Below the pieces are notes generated by a model. That model made no database searches. It had not been told where the DNA came from and saw only the letters and a list, made by a program, of their open reading frames with translations. Of a stretch of DNA of 64,000 nt, positions 18,166-26,879 are shown in pieces. Position 1 is the stretch's first letter; every line of letters starts with the position of its first letter. A program made the translations under genes and the position numbers. The DNA comes from Acidobacteriota bacterium (GTDB lineage Bacteria; Acidobacteriota; Terriglobia; UBA7540): assembly GCA_004298155.1 (NCBI GenBank), contig SCRD01000008.1, positions 310,001 through 374,000 of the forward strand, given 5' to 3'.

Positions 18166-19146
18166 CTACCAGCGCAGTAAAACCGATCCCCACGTTACGC
18201 CCGCGCCGAAGGCGGATAACAGAATCAGGTCGCCTTTCTTAATACGGCCGCTGCGCACGCATTCATCAAGGCAGATGGGTATGGAGGCCGACGAAGTGTT
18301 GCCCACGCGGTTAATGTTTGAGTAGACCTTTTCAGCAGGTACCCCCAGGCGCTCGCGCACGGCCTCAGTGATGCGGAAATTTGCCTGGTGTGGGATGAAC
18401 AGATCAATCTCGCCGGGCTGAATGTTGGCCTGCTCCATCACTCTGCGGGAAACCTCTTCCAGGCTGCGCACGGCCACTTTAAAAAGCTCGTTGCCGCGCA
18501 TCTTGATGAAATGCTCCCGCGCCTGGACCGTTTCACAGCTTGCCGGCCGGGCTGTCCCGCCGGCGGGGATGTAGAGATGGTCCGCGTAGGCGCCATTGGT
18601 ATGGACCTCAGAAGCCAGAATTCCCGAGGAGGAATTGACAGGGCCCAGCACGCCCGCCGCCACGCCGTCTCCAAAAATCACGCAGGTGGCGCGGTCCTGA
18701 TAATCCAGGTACCGGGAAAGCAGTTCGGCGCCGATCACCAGCGCGTATTTGGCTTTTCCGGTTTTCACAAACTGGTCGACCACCGTCAGCCCAAACAGGA
18801 ATCCCGAGCAGGCCGCCGCCAGGTCAAAGGCGCAGCAGGTTGCGGCCCCAAGCTCCCGCTGGATGAGGGACGCTGTGGCGGGCAAAGGCATATCGGGAGA
18901 GATCGTTGAGCAGATAATCAGGTCAAGCTTGTCGGGAGTGACCCCGGCCATAGCCAGCGCTTTTCGCGCCGCCTTTACCGACAACTTCGAAGTGGTCTCG
19001 TTGGAAGCCGCCTGGCGCCTTTCCTTAATGCCGGTACGCTCCGTGATCCACTTGTCCGAAGTATCGACCATCTTTTCCAGGTCGAAGTTAGTGATTACTT
19101 TCTTCGGCAGGGCTGAGCCCGTGCCGAGGAAACCCGTTGCAACCAT
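18166..19146 (-). CDS. fabH: 3-oxoacyl-ACP synthase III
   Basis: The 326-residue initiating condensing enzyme that joins acetyl-CoA or another acyl-CoA primer to malonyl-ACP. Cys113 lies in AAACSGFLFGL, the His in IPHQANFRI and the Asn in RVGNTSSASIP, so the Cys-His-Asn triad is intact. It follows plsX by 20 bases, suggesting tight co-expression. Confidence 0.95.
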   Translation of the reverse strand: MVATGFLGTGSALPKKVITNFDLEKMVDTSDKWITERTGIKERRQAASNETTSKLSVKAARKALAMAGVTPDKLDLIICSTISPDMPLPATASLIQRELGAATCCAFDLAAACSGFLFGLTVVDQFVKTGKAKYALVIGAELLSRYLDYQDRATCVIFGDGVAAGVLGPVNSSSGILASEVHTNGAYADHLYIPAGGTARPASCETVQAREHFIKMRGNELFKVAVRSLEEVSRRVMEQANIQPGEIDLFIPHQANFRITEAVRERLGVPAEKVYSNINRVGNTSSASIPICLDECVRSGRIKKGDLILLSAFGAGVTWGSVLLRW

Positions 19147-19166
19147 AATGGCCCCCGAAAGCCCTC

Positions 19167-20180
19167 TTAATTCTTACTGAGCGAAGCGAGGGCAAGCTCG
19201 CTCTCAATCTTCTCGTTCACGCGGCCTTCGGAAAATTCCGCCGCGACGCGAATGGCGTTCTTGATGGCATTGGCGTTGGACCCGCCGTGGCAGATGATGC
19301 AGACTCCCTTAACGCCCAGCAGTGGCGCTCCTCCATACTCGGAGTAATCCAGCCGCTTCTTCATCCTACCGAACGCCTTTCGCGAAAGCAGATAACCCAT
19401 TTTCGACGAAAACGTGCTCGACAGGGACTCCTTCAAAAGGCTTGAAACCGTATCGACGATCCCTTCGCTGATTTTCAGTGCGACGTTGCCAATGAAGCCG
19501 TCAGCAACAATCACCTCCACGCGGCCGTTAAAGAGATCCCGGCCCTCGACGTTGCCGGCGAAGTTCAGATTCAGTTCGTTTAGACGCGCCAGGGCTTCGC
19601 GCGTTACTTCATTGCCCTTATGGGATTCCGACCCGTTTGAAAGCAATCCGACCCGCGGCCGTTCAGCGCCAAAGATCACTCGATAATAGATTTCACCCAT
19701 CACTGCGAACTGTTCCAGGTGCAAGGGCTTGCAATCCACATTTGCACCTACGTCCAGCAGGACGGAAGCTTTCCCGTTTTGAGAGGAGGGGAAAACCTGG
19801 GCCAGCGCGGGCCGGTCCACTCCTTCCAGCGTCCCCAGCAGGATTTTCGCTGTGGTCATCACCGCGCCTGTGTTCCCGGCGCTGATCAGACCGGCCGCTT
19901 TTCCGTCTCGCACCAGCCGCGCGGCCACGCGAATTGAAGAGTCCCGCTTGCGACGAAAAGCTTTGGCGGCTGCATCCTCCATGGTGACGGCTTCAGAGGC
20001 ATGCACCACTTCGATTTTGAGGCCTTTTGCTCCCCGCTTCGTCAGTTCGCGATTCAGCACATCCTGGGGGCCAACCAGCAGGACTTCCGCATATCCCGCT
20101 CGCGCCGCCTGAATCGCACCCTCCACTTCAGGCAGAGGCGCTGTGTCCGATCCCATTGCATCAACAGCAATCGCGCGCAT
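19167..20180 (-). CDS. plsX: Phosphate acyltransferase PlsX
   Basis: A 337-residue peripheral enzyme making acyl-phosphate from acyl-ACP for PlsY-dependent phospholipid synthesis. It begins [20 protein letters not shown] and contains [19 protein letters not shown] and [19 protein letters not shown], which are family hallmarks. The C-terminal [20 protein letters not shown] is complete. It lies between rpmF and fabH, the conserved order across many phyla. Confidence 0.95.
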   Translation of the reverse strand: MRAIAVDAMGSDTAPLPEVEGAIQAARAGYAEVLLVGPQDVLNRELTKRGAKGLKIEVVHASEAVTMEDAAAKAFRRKRDSSIRVAARLVRDGKAAGLISAGNTGAVMTTAKILLGTLEGVDRPALAQVFPSSQNGKASVLLDVGANVDCKPLHLEQFAVMGEIYYRVIFGAERPRVGLLSNGSESHKGNEVTREALARLNELNLNFAGNVEGRDLFNGRVEVIVADGFIGNVALKISEGIVDTVSSLLKESLSSTFSSKMGYLLSRKAFGRMKKRLDYSEYGGAPLLGVKGVCIICHGGSNANAIKNAIRVAAEFSEGRVNEKIESELALASLSKN

Positions 20181-20254
20181 GGTCTATTTGGGCCACCAGA
20201 GTGATGATCTGTATCTGCGAAGCCAGGCCAAAGCCTGGAAAAGCCTTACGCCCC

Positions 20255-20440
20255 TCAGGCCGCTTCTTCCACCAGAATTGCTTCCCGCCCGTTGTAGTGG
20301 CCGCAACGCGGGCATGCCTGGTGGGGTAATTTCGATTCATGACAGTTGGGACACTCCGAAAGAGACCGCCGCTTCAGGTGGTCATGGGCACGCCGCCGGT
20401 TGCGCCGCGCCTTTGAATGTCGCCGTTTGGGATTTGGCAT
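20255..20440 (-). CDS. rpmF: 50S ribosomal protein L32
   Basis: A 61-residue basic ribosomal protein. It starts MPNPKRRHSKARRNRRRAH and has a four-cysteine zinc ribbon (CPNC and CPRC). Thus it is the zinc-containing (C+) L32 form. It lies 142 bases after yceD and 74 before plsX, the conserved yceD-rpmF-plsX order. Confidence 0.96.
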   Translation of the reverse strand: MPNPKRRHSKARRNRRRAHDHLKRRSLSECPNCHESKLPHQACPRCGHYNGREAILVEEAA

Positions 20441-20582
20441 CTTTCCGTTTCCTTCACGTCAGGTTACCTTGCGATTCCGTCTTGCGTGCAAGGTTAATCA
20501 TATCTTCGCGTGGGCACCGGGCCGGGGTGGTTGGCAGCCCACACACCAACCCCCGGTAAAACGCGGCCAGCAGTCACCTGAC

Positions 20583-21092
20583 CTACATTTTCTTCAAGGA
20601 GGCAAAGGGTGAATCTGCAAGCTGCGAGGAACAACCGCATTCCCTGGCGTTGCGGTTTACCCCGCACACCGGACAAAGTCCACGGCAATCGGGCCGGCAA
20701 ACCATCTTCATGGGGACAGACAGGAGCACCTGTTCCTTCACCACGTCGGCCAGATTCACGCCGTCACCCGAAAAGAAGCCGACCTTCAATTCATCTTCCC
20801 CAACTTCAACTTCTTCTTCCCGGGCAATTTCCTGCATCGGCCGATAGGGCAGATCGAAATCAAGCTCAACCGGTATCTCGATTTGTTCAAGGCACCGGTC
20901 GCAAGCGGACTCGATAGCTCCCGAAACATGGCCGCGAACTCGAATTTCCCTCCCGGCCAGCTCGGCCTCAGCATCCACCTTCAAAGGCCCTGCTTGCCGG
21001 AACTCTGTCCCTTGAAAATCCAGAGCGCCCGGGAGGTAAGTTTCTGATACCGTTACCGGGTGAAACTCCAGCTGCTGGAGGGTGATTAACAC
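20583..21092 (-). CDS. yceD: YceD/DUF177 family protein
   Basis: A 169-residue member of the DUF177 family, usually encoded directly before rpmF and associated with 23S rRNA accumulation. It has CDRCLEQIEIPVELDFDL mid-protein and a cysteine-rich C-terminus (CRPDCRGLCPVCGVNRN, then CGC) that probably binds zinc. It is the first gene of the long leftward lipid operon, downstream of a strong promoter. Confidence 0.9.
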   Translation of the reverse strand: MLITLQQLEFHPVTVSETYLPGALDFQGTEFRQAGPLKVDAEAELAGREIRVRGHVSGAIESACDRCLEQIEIPVELDFDLPYRPMQEIAREEEVEVGEDELKVGFFSGDGVNLADVVKEQVLLSVPMKMVCRPDCRGLCPVCGVNRNARECGCSSQLADSPFASLKKM

Positions 21093-21118
21093 TTCAGCCT
21101 CACTCGCCCAAAACTATA

Positions 21119-21146
21119 ATTATAGCTTGCGGCCCATCCCTGTCAA
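21119..21146 (-). promoter_or_regulatory. Near-consensus sigma70 promoter of the yceD-rpmF-plsX-fab operon
   Basis: On the minus strand TTGACA (21146-21141), a 16-nt spacer and TATAAT (21124-21119) are both perfect hexamers, 27 bases before the yceD start. Such a promoter is uncommon in GC-rich DNA and fits constitutive expression of ribosomal protein L32 and fatty-acid synthesis genes. The -10 is embedded in the palindrome CTATAATTATAG. Confidence 0.7.
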
Positions 21147-21305
21147 GAAACGCAGGCAAAACAAGCACTTACTTTCAGCCACCTGACCGGCCGGTAGACC
21201 GCGTCGCCGCCCGCCTTCTCAGAGGCGATTCCCAGTCGGCAGTGTCCTTAACCCACCTTCCCTCTTGAAATTATTGCCTGAGTTGAATACAGTCTCAACT
21301 CTTGG

Positions 21306-22565
21306 GTGGAAAATATTAACAGTCTTGTCAGTGTTGCGCGCGCCGAGCTTCCACGAACCAGACTCGCCCGCTGGGCATCGGTTTTCTTTAGTCTTTCAGT
21401 CCTCACCTATCTCGTTTCTATCGCCATCACTCAGGCGTTTCTGGCTGTTTCTGGTTTACTTTTTGCCGCGCACCTCCTTCATGACCGCCCCCGCATCACC
21501 TTCCCAGCCATCAAGCTGCCGATGCTTTTCTTCTGCCTTTTTACCGTGATTTCCGTTTTCTGGGCCACAAACTCCGCCGCCGGCTGGTTTGCTGTCCGCA
21601 AGCTGGTCCTGTTTCTGATCATCCTGCTGGCCATAAACCTCATAGCGAGCAGCCGGCATCTGGTCTGGCTTTGGAAAGGCTTGTTTATCGAAGCCGCCAT
21701 CGTCGCCCTGGTTGCGGCTGTGCAGTTCGCCAGGCAATACCGCGCTGTCCGCGCAGAACATCCGCACCATGTTTACGCTTACATGATCACCACTCGCATC
21801 ACCGGACTGATGGGTGATTGGATGAATTTCGGTGGACAGCAGATGCTGGTATTTCTCGTCCTGGCGGCCTTCCTGCTGTTTGTCGTGAACGTGCGCAGAA
21901 TCTGGTGGGCAGTAGCGGCAGTTGTGGCCCTTTCCATTGCCCTCAATTTGACCCGTGGGGTCTGGCTGGGATGCTTTTTCGCCCTCGTGTACCTGCTTTG
22001 GCGATGGAAGCCCAAATGGGTCCTGGCCCTGCCAATGCTCGCGATTGTGATCTACCTTTTTGCCCCGCGGGTGGTGCATGAGCGTCTCTGGTTGGCCCTC
22101 CATCCCTCGCACGACCCGGCGCTCTCCATCCGGTTTGAAATGTGGGAGGCGGGGCTTAACATGATCAAGGCCCATCCCTGGGTGGGCGTGGGACCTAACA
22201 ACATCCCGCAGGTGTATGATCTGTATCTTCCTCCGAGGCAGGCGCCCGAAGCAGGTTTCCATGAGCACCTGCACGATAACTTTATCCAATTCGCGGCGGA
22301 GAGAGGCCTTCCATGCCTGGCAGCCTGGGCGTGGTTGATGGCCGCGCTCCTGTGGCAGGCGTGGAAAGTCCGCCGCCGTTGCCGTGCCGGCCGATGGTTG
22401 ATTGACGGAGCTATCGCCGGTTGGGTGGCTTTTATGGTGGAAGGATTTTTTGAATTTAATTTCGGCACGTCTCCCGTACTGATGGTTTTTCTGTTCGTCG
22501 TCTCAACGCCTTTCGTGGTGGAACGGCTTGAGGCCGTGGCCAGCGAGAACTCTTCGGTCCATTGA
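21306..22565 (+). CDS. O-antigen ligase/polymerase family membrane protein (Wzy_C)
   Basis: A 419-residue integral membrane protein with roughly ten hydrophobic helices, for example LTYLVSIAITQAFLAVSGLL and VLALPMLAIVIYLFAP. The large periplasmic loop holds RFEMWEAGLNMIKAHPWVG and EHLHDNFIQFAAERGLPCLA, the Wzy_C signature with the functional His. It probably ligates or polymerises surface polysaccharide from a polyprenyl carrier. The start is a GTG at 21306 without a clear Shine-Dalgarno sequence. First of three rightward envelope-glycan genes. Confidence 0.85.
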   Translation: MENINSLVSVARAELPRTRLARWASVFFSLSVLTYLVSIAITQAFLAVSGLLFAAHLLHDRPRITFPAIKLPMLFFCLFTVISVFWATNSAAGWFAVRKLVLFLIILLAINLIASSRHLVWLWKGLFIEAAIVALVAAVQFARQYRAVRAEHPHHVYAYMITTRITGLMGDWMNFGGQQMLVFLVLAAFLLFVVNVRRIWWAVAAVVALSIALNLTRGVWLGCFFALVYLLWRWKPKWVLALPMLAIVIYLFAPRVVHERLWLALHPSHDPALSIRFEMWEAGLNMIKAHPWVGVGPNNIPQVYDLYLPPRQAPEAGFHEHLHDNFIQFAAERGLPCLAAWAWLMAALLWQAWKVRRRCRAGRWLIDGAIAGWVAFMVEGFFEFNFGTSPVLMVFLFVVSTPFVVERLEAVASENSSVH

Positions 22566-22637
22566 TTGGGAGCACGACGATTCCACCTTGCTTGACTTTG
22601 CTCTCTAGTAACGTCGGCCTTTTCACCTGGATGATTC

Positions 22638-24188
22638 ATGACTGCCAATGGCCAAATATTCCGCAGTTCGGTGGTAGTGGGCATTTTTTCCTTTCTCGGC
22701 AGTTTGACCGGCATCCTGGTGGAAGTCAGTATTGCGGCCAACCTGGGGCTCTCGAAAGCCTCGGACACCTTTTATGTCGCCTTCACCGTCCCCTACATTA
22801 TTACGAACCTGATTTCCGCGACAGGGCAGTTTTCATTGGTGCCCTTTTTCTCTTCACTCGAAGCCCATCATCCCGAAGAAGAAGTCTGGCGTGGCTTCAG
22901 CTATGTGTCGAACCTGGTCTTTCTCGGCCTAAGCGCGCTGGCCCTGCTGGGTGCGATAGCCTCCCCCTGGTTGATTCGAGGGATCGCGCCCGGTTTCACG
23001 ATTGAACAAGGGAATCTTGCCACCCACTTGGCGCGCTGGCTTTTCATCATTATTATTCCAGCAGGCGTGTCGGAGATCGTACGCTCATTCTTGTTCAGCC
23101 GGCACTACTTTGCTGTTCCCTCATCGGCGAATTTCTTCCGCAACGCGACCGTGGTCCTCAGCGTTCTGTTTGGGTTCCGGCGCTACAGTTACTACAGCAT
23201 CATCTTTGGATATATGGCGGGTTATCTCCTGCAGTTTGCAGTGCTCATCGGCCAGCTTCTGATTTCCTTTCCAGTCCGTTATTCCATCAGCTTTCGAGGC
23301 TCCGGCGAAGCTTTCCGGAATTTGCGTGGAGCGGGGCTGGCCCAGATGGCGACCGCCCTGCTGTGGCAGGGCGTGGTGGTTGTCGAAAGGATCATTGCCT
23401 CGTTCCTGCCGCCCGGCACCCTTACAGCGCTCGCCTACGGACTTAAGATCATGAGCACCATTTCCGAGCTCCTGGCCGGCAGCATTGGTACAGCCGCCCT
23501 GCCGAGGCTTTCGAAGGCGGTAGCCCGGAAGGCGGTTGCCGAGGTCCGGGGCGTGTTGCGCGATACTCTGGAAATAAGCCTGGCGCTGGTGGCTCCTTTC
23601 ATGGTTTTCTGCCTGATGCTCAGCCATAACATTATTCGGCTGTTTTTTGAGCGAGGCCGGTTTACGCACGAAGCTGCCTCTCTGATGGCGCTGGTCTTTT
23701 TTTACTACTGCCTGGGCCTTCTGCCCTACGCGGCTGTGCGGCTGATGAATTTCTACCTTTTCGCCTGCAATGAAGCTGCGTCTTTTTTCCGCCTGGCCAT
23801 TTCTCAGTATGTGCTGAACATAGGGTTTGACCTTTTTTACGTCGTCGTCCTGCGCCTTGGGGCGAGAGGAATTCCGCTGGGCATGTTGACCTCCGTGGTC
23901 TTCGCCTGCGGCCTGTCCTGGCGTTGGGACCTTGGAAAGATTCGCGATGCAATTGACCGCACGCTTGGCCTGTTCGCGCTCAAAGTTGGAGTTGGATGTT
24001 TGCTCGCGGCTGTGGCCGTGTGGGGGATGCGCTTGTGGATGGCGGCGCCGCAGACAGGTCTTGGCAACTTTGTTTATCTCTGCGTCACCTGCGGAGTGGG
24101 CAGTGCAGTTTATCTGATGCTACTTCTTGTTTCGGGCATCCTGTCGCTCTCGCATTTAAGACTGTGGGATCACCCGGCACAATCATGA
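22638..24188 (+). CDS. MurJ/MviN-like lipid flippase
   Basis: A 516-residue MOP-superfamily flippase with about 14 membrane helices. The N-terminal GILVEVSIAANLGLSKASDT and GQFSLVPFFSSL and the central RIIASFLPPGTLTALAYGLK match MurJ/MviN. It may flip lipid II or, given its neighbours (O-antigen ligase and glycosyltransferase), another lipid-linked saccharide. Essential MurJ is normally elsewhere in genomes, so a polysaccharide-specific paralogue is equally likely. 72 bases after the ligase gene. Confidence 0.83.
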   Translation: MTANGQIFRSSVVVGIFSFLGSLTGILVEVSIAANLGLSKASDTFYVAFTVPYIITNLISATGQFSLVPFFSSLEAHHPEEEVWRGFSYVSNLVFLGLSALALLGAIASPWLIRGIAPGFTIEQGNLATHLARWLFIIIIPAGVSEIVRSFLFSRHYFAVPSSANFFRNATVVLSVLFGFRRYSYYSIIFGYMAGYLLQFAVLIGQLLISFPVRYSISFRGSGEAFRNLRGAGLAQMATALLWQGVVVVERIIASFLPPGTLTALAYGLKIMSTISELLAGSIGTAALPRLSKAVARKAVAEVRGVLRDTLEISLALVAPFMVFCLMLSHNIIRLFFERGRFTHEAASLMALVFFYYCLGLLPYAAVRLMNFYLFACNEAASFFRLAISQYVLNIGFDLFYVVVLRLGARGIPLGMLTSVVFACGLSWRWDLGKIRDAIDRTLGLFALKVGVGCLLAAVAVWGMRLWMAAPQTGLGNFVYLCVTCGVGSAVYLMLLLVSGILSLSHLRLWDHPAQS

Positions 24189-24261
24189 TCTGCCGCGATT
24201 GCAGCACGCGCATGACCGGCAGCAGCGATGCCACCAATATCTGTCGCGGGAATAACGAGCT

Positions 24262-25251
24262 ATGAAGTCTTATCGCGTTCTCGTTGTCACGAACCTCTGG
24301 CCCACGGAGGCTGATCCCGGTTACGGCAGCTTTGTGCAGGCGCAGATGGAATCACTGCGGCCGCTGGGCGTGGAGTTTGACACCCTGTTCATCGACGGCC
24401 GGGCCTCGCGCTGGAACTATCTTCGGGCCGTCAGCCGAATGCGCGTGCTGCTGCGGAAGGACCGGTACGACCTTGTCCACGCGCACTTCGGGCTCTCGGG
24501 CTGGGTGGCGCGGTGCCAGCTTCGAGTGCCGGTTGTGGTTTCCTTTATGGGCGATGATGTTCTGGGCCGGCCTCGTCGCAACGGCAGCATCACGGCCTAC
24601 GGCAGGTTCCTCCAGGCTTCGAGCTTCGTTCTCGCGCGGACTGTGGCCGCCAGCATCGTGAAGAGCGCGGAAATGAAGTCGAAGTTGGGGCCCGCTTCCG
24701 CCGATATCATTCCGAACGGCGTGGACCTTAACGCCTTCCGGCCTATCGACCGCAATGAGGCGTGCAGGGCGCTGGGGATCGACCCGGCAAAGAAGTACGT
24801 TGTTTTCCCCTACGATCCCGAAGAACAGCGCAAGCGTTACGACCTGATCCAGACAGCGGTGGAACAGGCCCGAGCGCAGGACCCGGCGATCGAGATGCTC
24901 CATGCGCGCAGCGTCCCACATGAGCGAATGCCGCTCTATCTGAACGCCGCCCGCGTGCTGGTGCTGGCATCAATCTTTGAAGGCTCGCCGAACGCCGTGA
25001 AGGAAGCGATGGCCGTCAATCTGCCGGTGGTGGCCGTGGACGTGGGCGACGTGAGGGAGCTGATCGACCGCACTGAAGGATGCTTTATCGTCCCACGCGA
25101 GGCGACGCCCATGGCCGAAAAGATCGTCGAGGTCTGCCGCCGTGGCGCGCGCACCAGGGGAAGGGAAGACATCGCGCGGCTCGCCATCGAGAAGGTCGCA
25201 GAGCGGGTGGTGGCGGTTTATGCTCGCGCGGTAAAAATGCCGAAATCGTGA
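24262..25251 (+). CDS. Glycosyltransferase family 4 (GT-B fold)
   Basis: A 329-residue GT-B glycosyltransferase. N-terminal acceptor domain contains TNLWPTEADPGYGSFVQAQM and DLVHAHFGLSGWVA; the C-terminal donor domain shows IIPNGVDLNAFRP and the E-x7-E type motif FEGSPNAVKEAMAVNLPVVA. It likely adds a sugar to a lipid-linked or surface glycan in the cytoplasm. Last gene before the accessory zone. It is slightly shorter than the usual 360-400 residues but shows no missing block. Confidence 0.87.
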   Translation: MKSYRVLVVTNLWPTEADPGYGSFVQAQMESLRPLGVEFDTLFIDGRASRWNYLRAVSRMRVLLRKDRYDLVHAHFGLSGWVARCQLRVPVVVSFMGDDVLGRPRRNGSITAYGRFLQASSFVLARTVAASIVKSAEMKSKLGPASADIIPNGVDLNAFRPIDRNEACRALGIDPAKKYVVFPYDPEEQRKRYDLIQTAVEQARAQDPAIEMLHARSVPHERMPLYLNAARVLVLASIFEGSPNAVKEAMAVNLPVVAVDVGDVRELIDRTEGCFIVPREATPMAEKIVEVCRRGARTRGREDIARLAIEKVAERVVAVYARAVKMPKS

Positions 25252-25299
25252 GACAGTGCAATTTTTACGCGCTGTGCCAGAATCAGACACAATTTCTCA

Positions 25300-25400
25300 A
25301 AGGGCTAAATTTTCGATCCTAAAATTATTGTATATAGTTGATTATAAATAACTTATTAAATGATGGCTTTATAAGCTCAAAATCCCATGCGTCCCATTTT
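25300..25400. other. AT-rich junction segment
   Basis: About 100 bases, centred on TTGTATATAGTTGATTATAA and continuing through ATAACTTATTAAATGATGG, are roughly 70-75% A+T in surroundings of about 60% G+C. No ORF is supported. This marks the left edge of the degenerate 25.3-29.9 kb zone and may be an insertion junction or a promoter/UP-element region for lost genes. From 25400 to 25680 I see no supportable gene. Confidence 0.4.
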
Positions 25401-25680
25401 AGGGCCCTCGTATTATATGTAGCCTACTGCGGAAGCCTAGATAACACGGAGAGTGCCGCCCGGCTCTGCCAGGAGAGATTTACTCCACGGGCGCGCCACG
25501 CGTTGCCGGATTCCCGCCAGCCCTGCTGCGAATTCGCCCCGCAGGAAGACCGCGCCTGCCCGCAGGGTCTTGCGATCGCCGCAAAAGGTCAAGGATTCAT
25601 CCGCTGCATCGAGGCGTCGTCCAAAACAATTTCGCCGCCCTCCACGTTCAGGAGAGGGCTCCCCGGCCTGGACGGAGCGT

Positions 25681-25908
25681 GTAAAGTCGTACACCGTCAC
25701 ATCCGGGTTCGGGTGGCAGTATGTGACGTATAATGCGCTGGGGCAGCGGGTGCAGGATTGCCAGGGCATTGACCCTATGACGCTGACCTACCCGCGTGAC
25801 ATATTCGGGCAGCGGACGGGGACGTTCGACCAGCATCCCAGCGCTGGCTGGACGGGCTGGGACGTTTACTGGTCGCAGGTGGCGGGGCAGCGGCTGAACA
25901 TGGGCGGT
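25681..25908 (+). pseudogene. RHS-repeat protein fragment
   Basis: Roughly 75 codons read YTVTSGFGWQYVTYNALGQR and later YPRDIFGQRTGTFDQHPS and GWTGWDVYWSQVAGQRLNM. The YNALGQRV-type repeats are the hallmark of RHS/YD-repeat proteins, which are large secreted or surface proteins, often polymorphic toxins. Neither a start, a long repeat array nor the usual DPxG-type core end is present. The frame continues upstream and downstream into unrelated sequence, so this is a remnant. It lies shortly before two coupled small genes that could descend from the same locus. Confidence 0.65.
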
Positions 25909-25938
25909 GGCGCTGGCGTTCCCAGGGCTTGGCCTCGG

Positions 25939-25969
25939 GGCTGGCGCAGAGGCGGTTTCTGTCTCTGCG
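25939..25969 (-). repeat. Hairpin repeat, copy 3 (inverted orientation)
   Basis: On the plus strand GGCTGG (25939-25944) is followed by CGCAGAG (25945-25951), an 11-nt loop and CTCTGCG (25963-25969). Read on the minus strand this has the same order as copies at 26117 and 27102: stem, loop, stem, CCAGCC. The seventh stem pair is G-C here, against T-A and C-G in the other copies. Confidence 0.6.
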
Positions 25970-26081
25970 ATTTCCCTTGGCCGGGCTGCGCATTCGTTCT
26001 GAAGTTGAGGATGGATGCGGCAGGCGAGTTCAACTCATTTTCCGGTGCTATACTGGGCGGGCACAAACGGGGATGGAGGAT

Positions 26082-26363
26082 ATGAAAATCAATCAAAACG
26101 TCCCGCTGCGCAGGATCGCAGATACTATAAGGCGAGCATCTGCGCCAGCCGCGGGATTCGGCGGCCTCTTCGGAATCAACGAGGGTCGCGTTGTTGATGC
26201 CACAAACACATACGGTGGCCTCGAGGCACACTACGACGCGTGGGGCCCGCTCAACCCGTTCCACTGGGGAGAAGCCATTCTGTCCCTGCTCTATAACACG
26301 AGGAGCCAAGCGGGGGCTGGCACCCCGTACACGTGTTCCGTCATACGAGGGTGCCATCCATGA
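26082..26363 (+). CDS. Small protein, possibly a re-started RHS C-terminal tail
   Basis: A 93-residue ORF I do not recognise. Residues 1-25 are encoded across the hairpin repeat at 26117 and are probably not native. The rest (VVDATNTYGGLEAHYDAWGP, then LNPFHWGEAILSLLYNTRSQ and a Cys-containing end) looks like a compact soluble domain such as an RHS C-terminal tail. Its TGA overlaps the ATG of the next gene as ATGA, so the two are translationally coupled. The GGAGGA before ATG 26082 is only 1 nt away, so the start is doubtful and an upstream frame is possible. Confidence 0.45.
   Translation: MKINQNVPLRRIADTIRRASAPAAGFGGLFGINEGRVVDATNTYGGLEAHYDAWGPLNPFHWGEAILSLLYNTRSQAGAGTPYTCSVIRGCHP
26117..26153 (+). 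repeat. Hairpin repeat, copy 1
   Basis: CGCAGAT (26117-26123), 14-nt loop, ATCTGCG (26138-26144), then CCAGCCGCG. The stem is a perfect 7 bp. The loop differs from copy 2 at only 2 of 14 positions (ACTATAAGGCGAGC against CCTATAAGGCAAGC). It lies inside the small ORF at 26082. Confidence 0.65.
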
Positions 26364-26812
26364 TGCAATGTCCTAGACTTTCCCACAGTCTGCTGCTTCT
26401 TGCCGCGCTGGTTGGTGCTTCTCCGAGGGTTGGGTGTGCAGGGGACATCACGATTCGCCTGATCAACGTGAAAGACGGCCAGCCGCTAGGTGGTCAACTC
26501 ATCGTATTATTTCTTGGAAACGCAAGACTAGCTTCGACCCCACGAGTAGAGATAACCACGTCTTCGGATGGCGCAGCAGTCGTCCATCTACCCAAGACCA
26601 TTCCTGACCAGGTTGCTGTCGATGTCGGAAATGGCAAGCTCCACGGCTGTGGATGGCCCTCTTTCCCGACGCGCGAGGTGATCGAACACGGCATAGTGGC
26701 CGAGAACAAGTGCGATCCCAAGGGGAAGCTGAAAGGGAAGTTCAGTGCGAAGCCCGGCGAAGTAATTGTCTTCGTCAGGTTCCTGAAATGGTGGGAGAAG
26801 ATGCAGACATGA
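26360..26812 (+). CDS. Secreted protein of unknown function, coupled to the upstream small gene
   Basis: A 150-residue protein with a signal peptide (SHSLLLLAALVGASPRVGCA, processed near the following Gly-Asp or lipidated at the Cys). The mature part, starting DITIRLINVKDGQPLGGQLI, looks like a small beta-sandwich of the carboxypeptidase-regulatory/transthyretin type, with a GCGWPSFP segment and a basic C-terminal half (PKGKLKGKFSAKPGEVIVFV). ATG 26360 has a GAGG about 9 nt upstream and overlaps the preceding stop by 4 bases. Next to an RHS remnant, an immunity-like role is conceivable but unsupported by any motif. Confidence 0.65.
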   Translation: MMQCPRLSHSLLLLAALVGASPRVGCAGDITIRLINVKDGQPLGGQLIVLFLGNARLASTPRVEITTSSDGAAVVHLPKTIPDQVAVDVGNGKLHGCGWPSFPTREVIEHGIVAENKCDPKGKLKGKFSAKPGEVIVFVRFLKWWEKMQT

Positions 26813-26879
26813 AGGGGCCGCGGGTGGCGCATCTATGAAGGGGGCGGCTGGGAAAAGAAAATAAAGAAGGCCTAACGGA

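Noticed and set aside
25453-25680. N-terminal part of a 210-codon frame before the RHS fragment
   Set aside because: Arg/Pro/Ser-rich composition typical of a shadow frame; only the segment from 25681 resembles a protein family.
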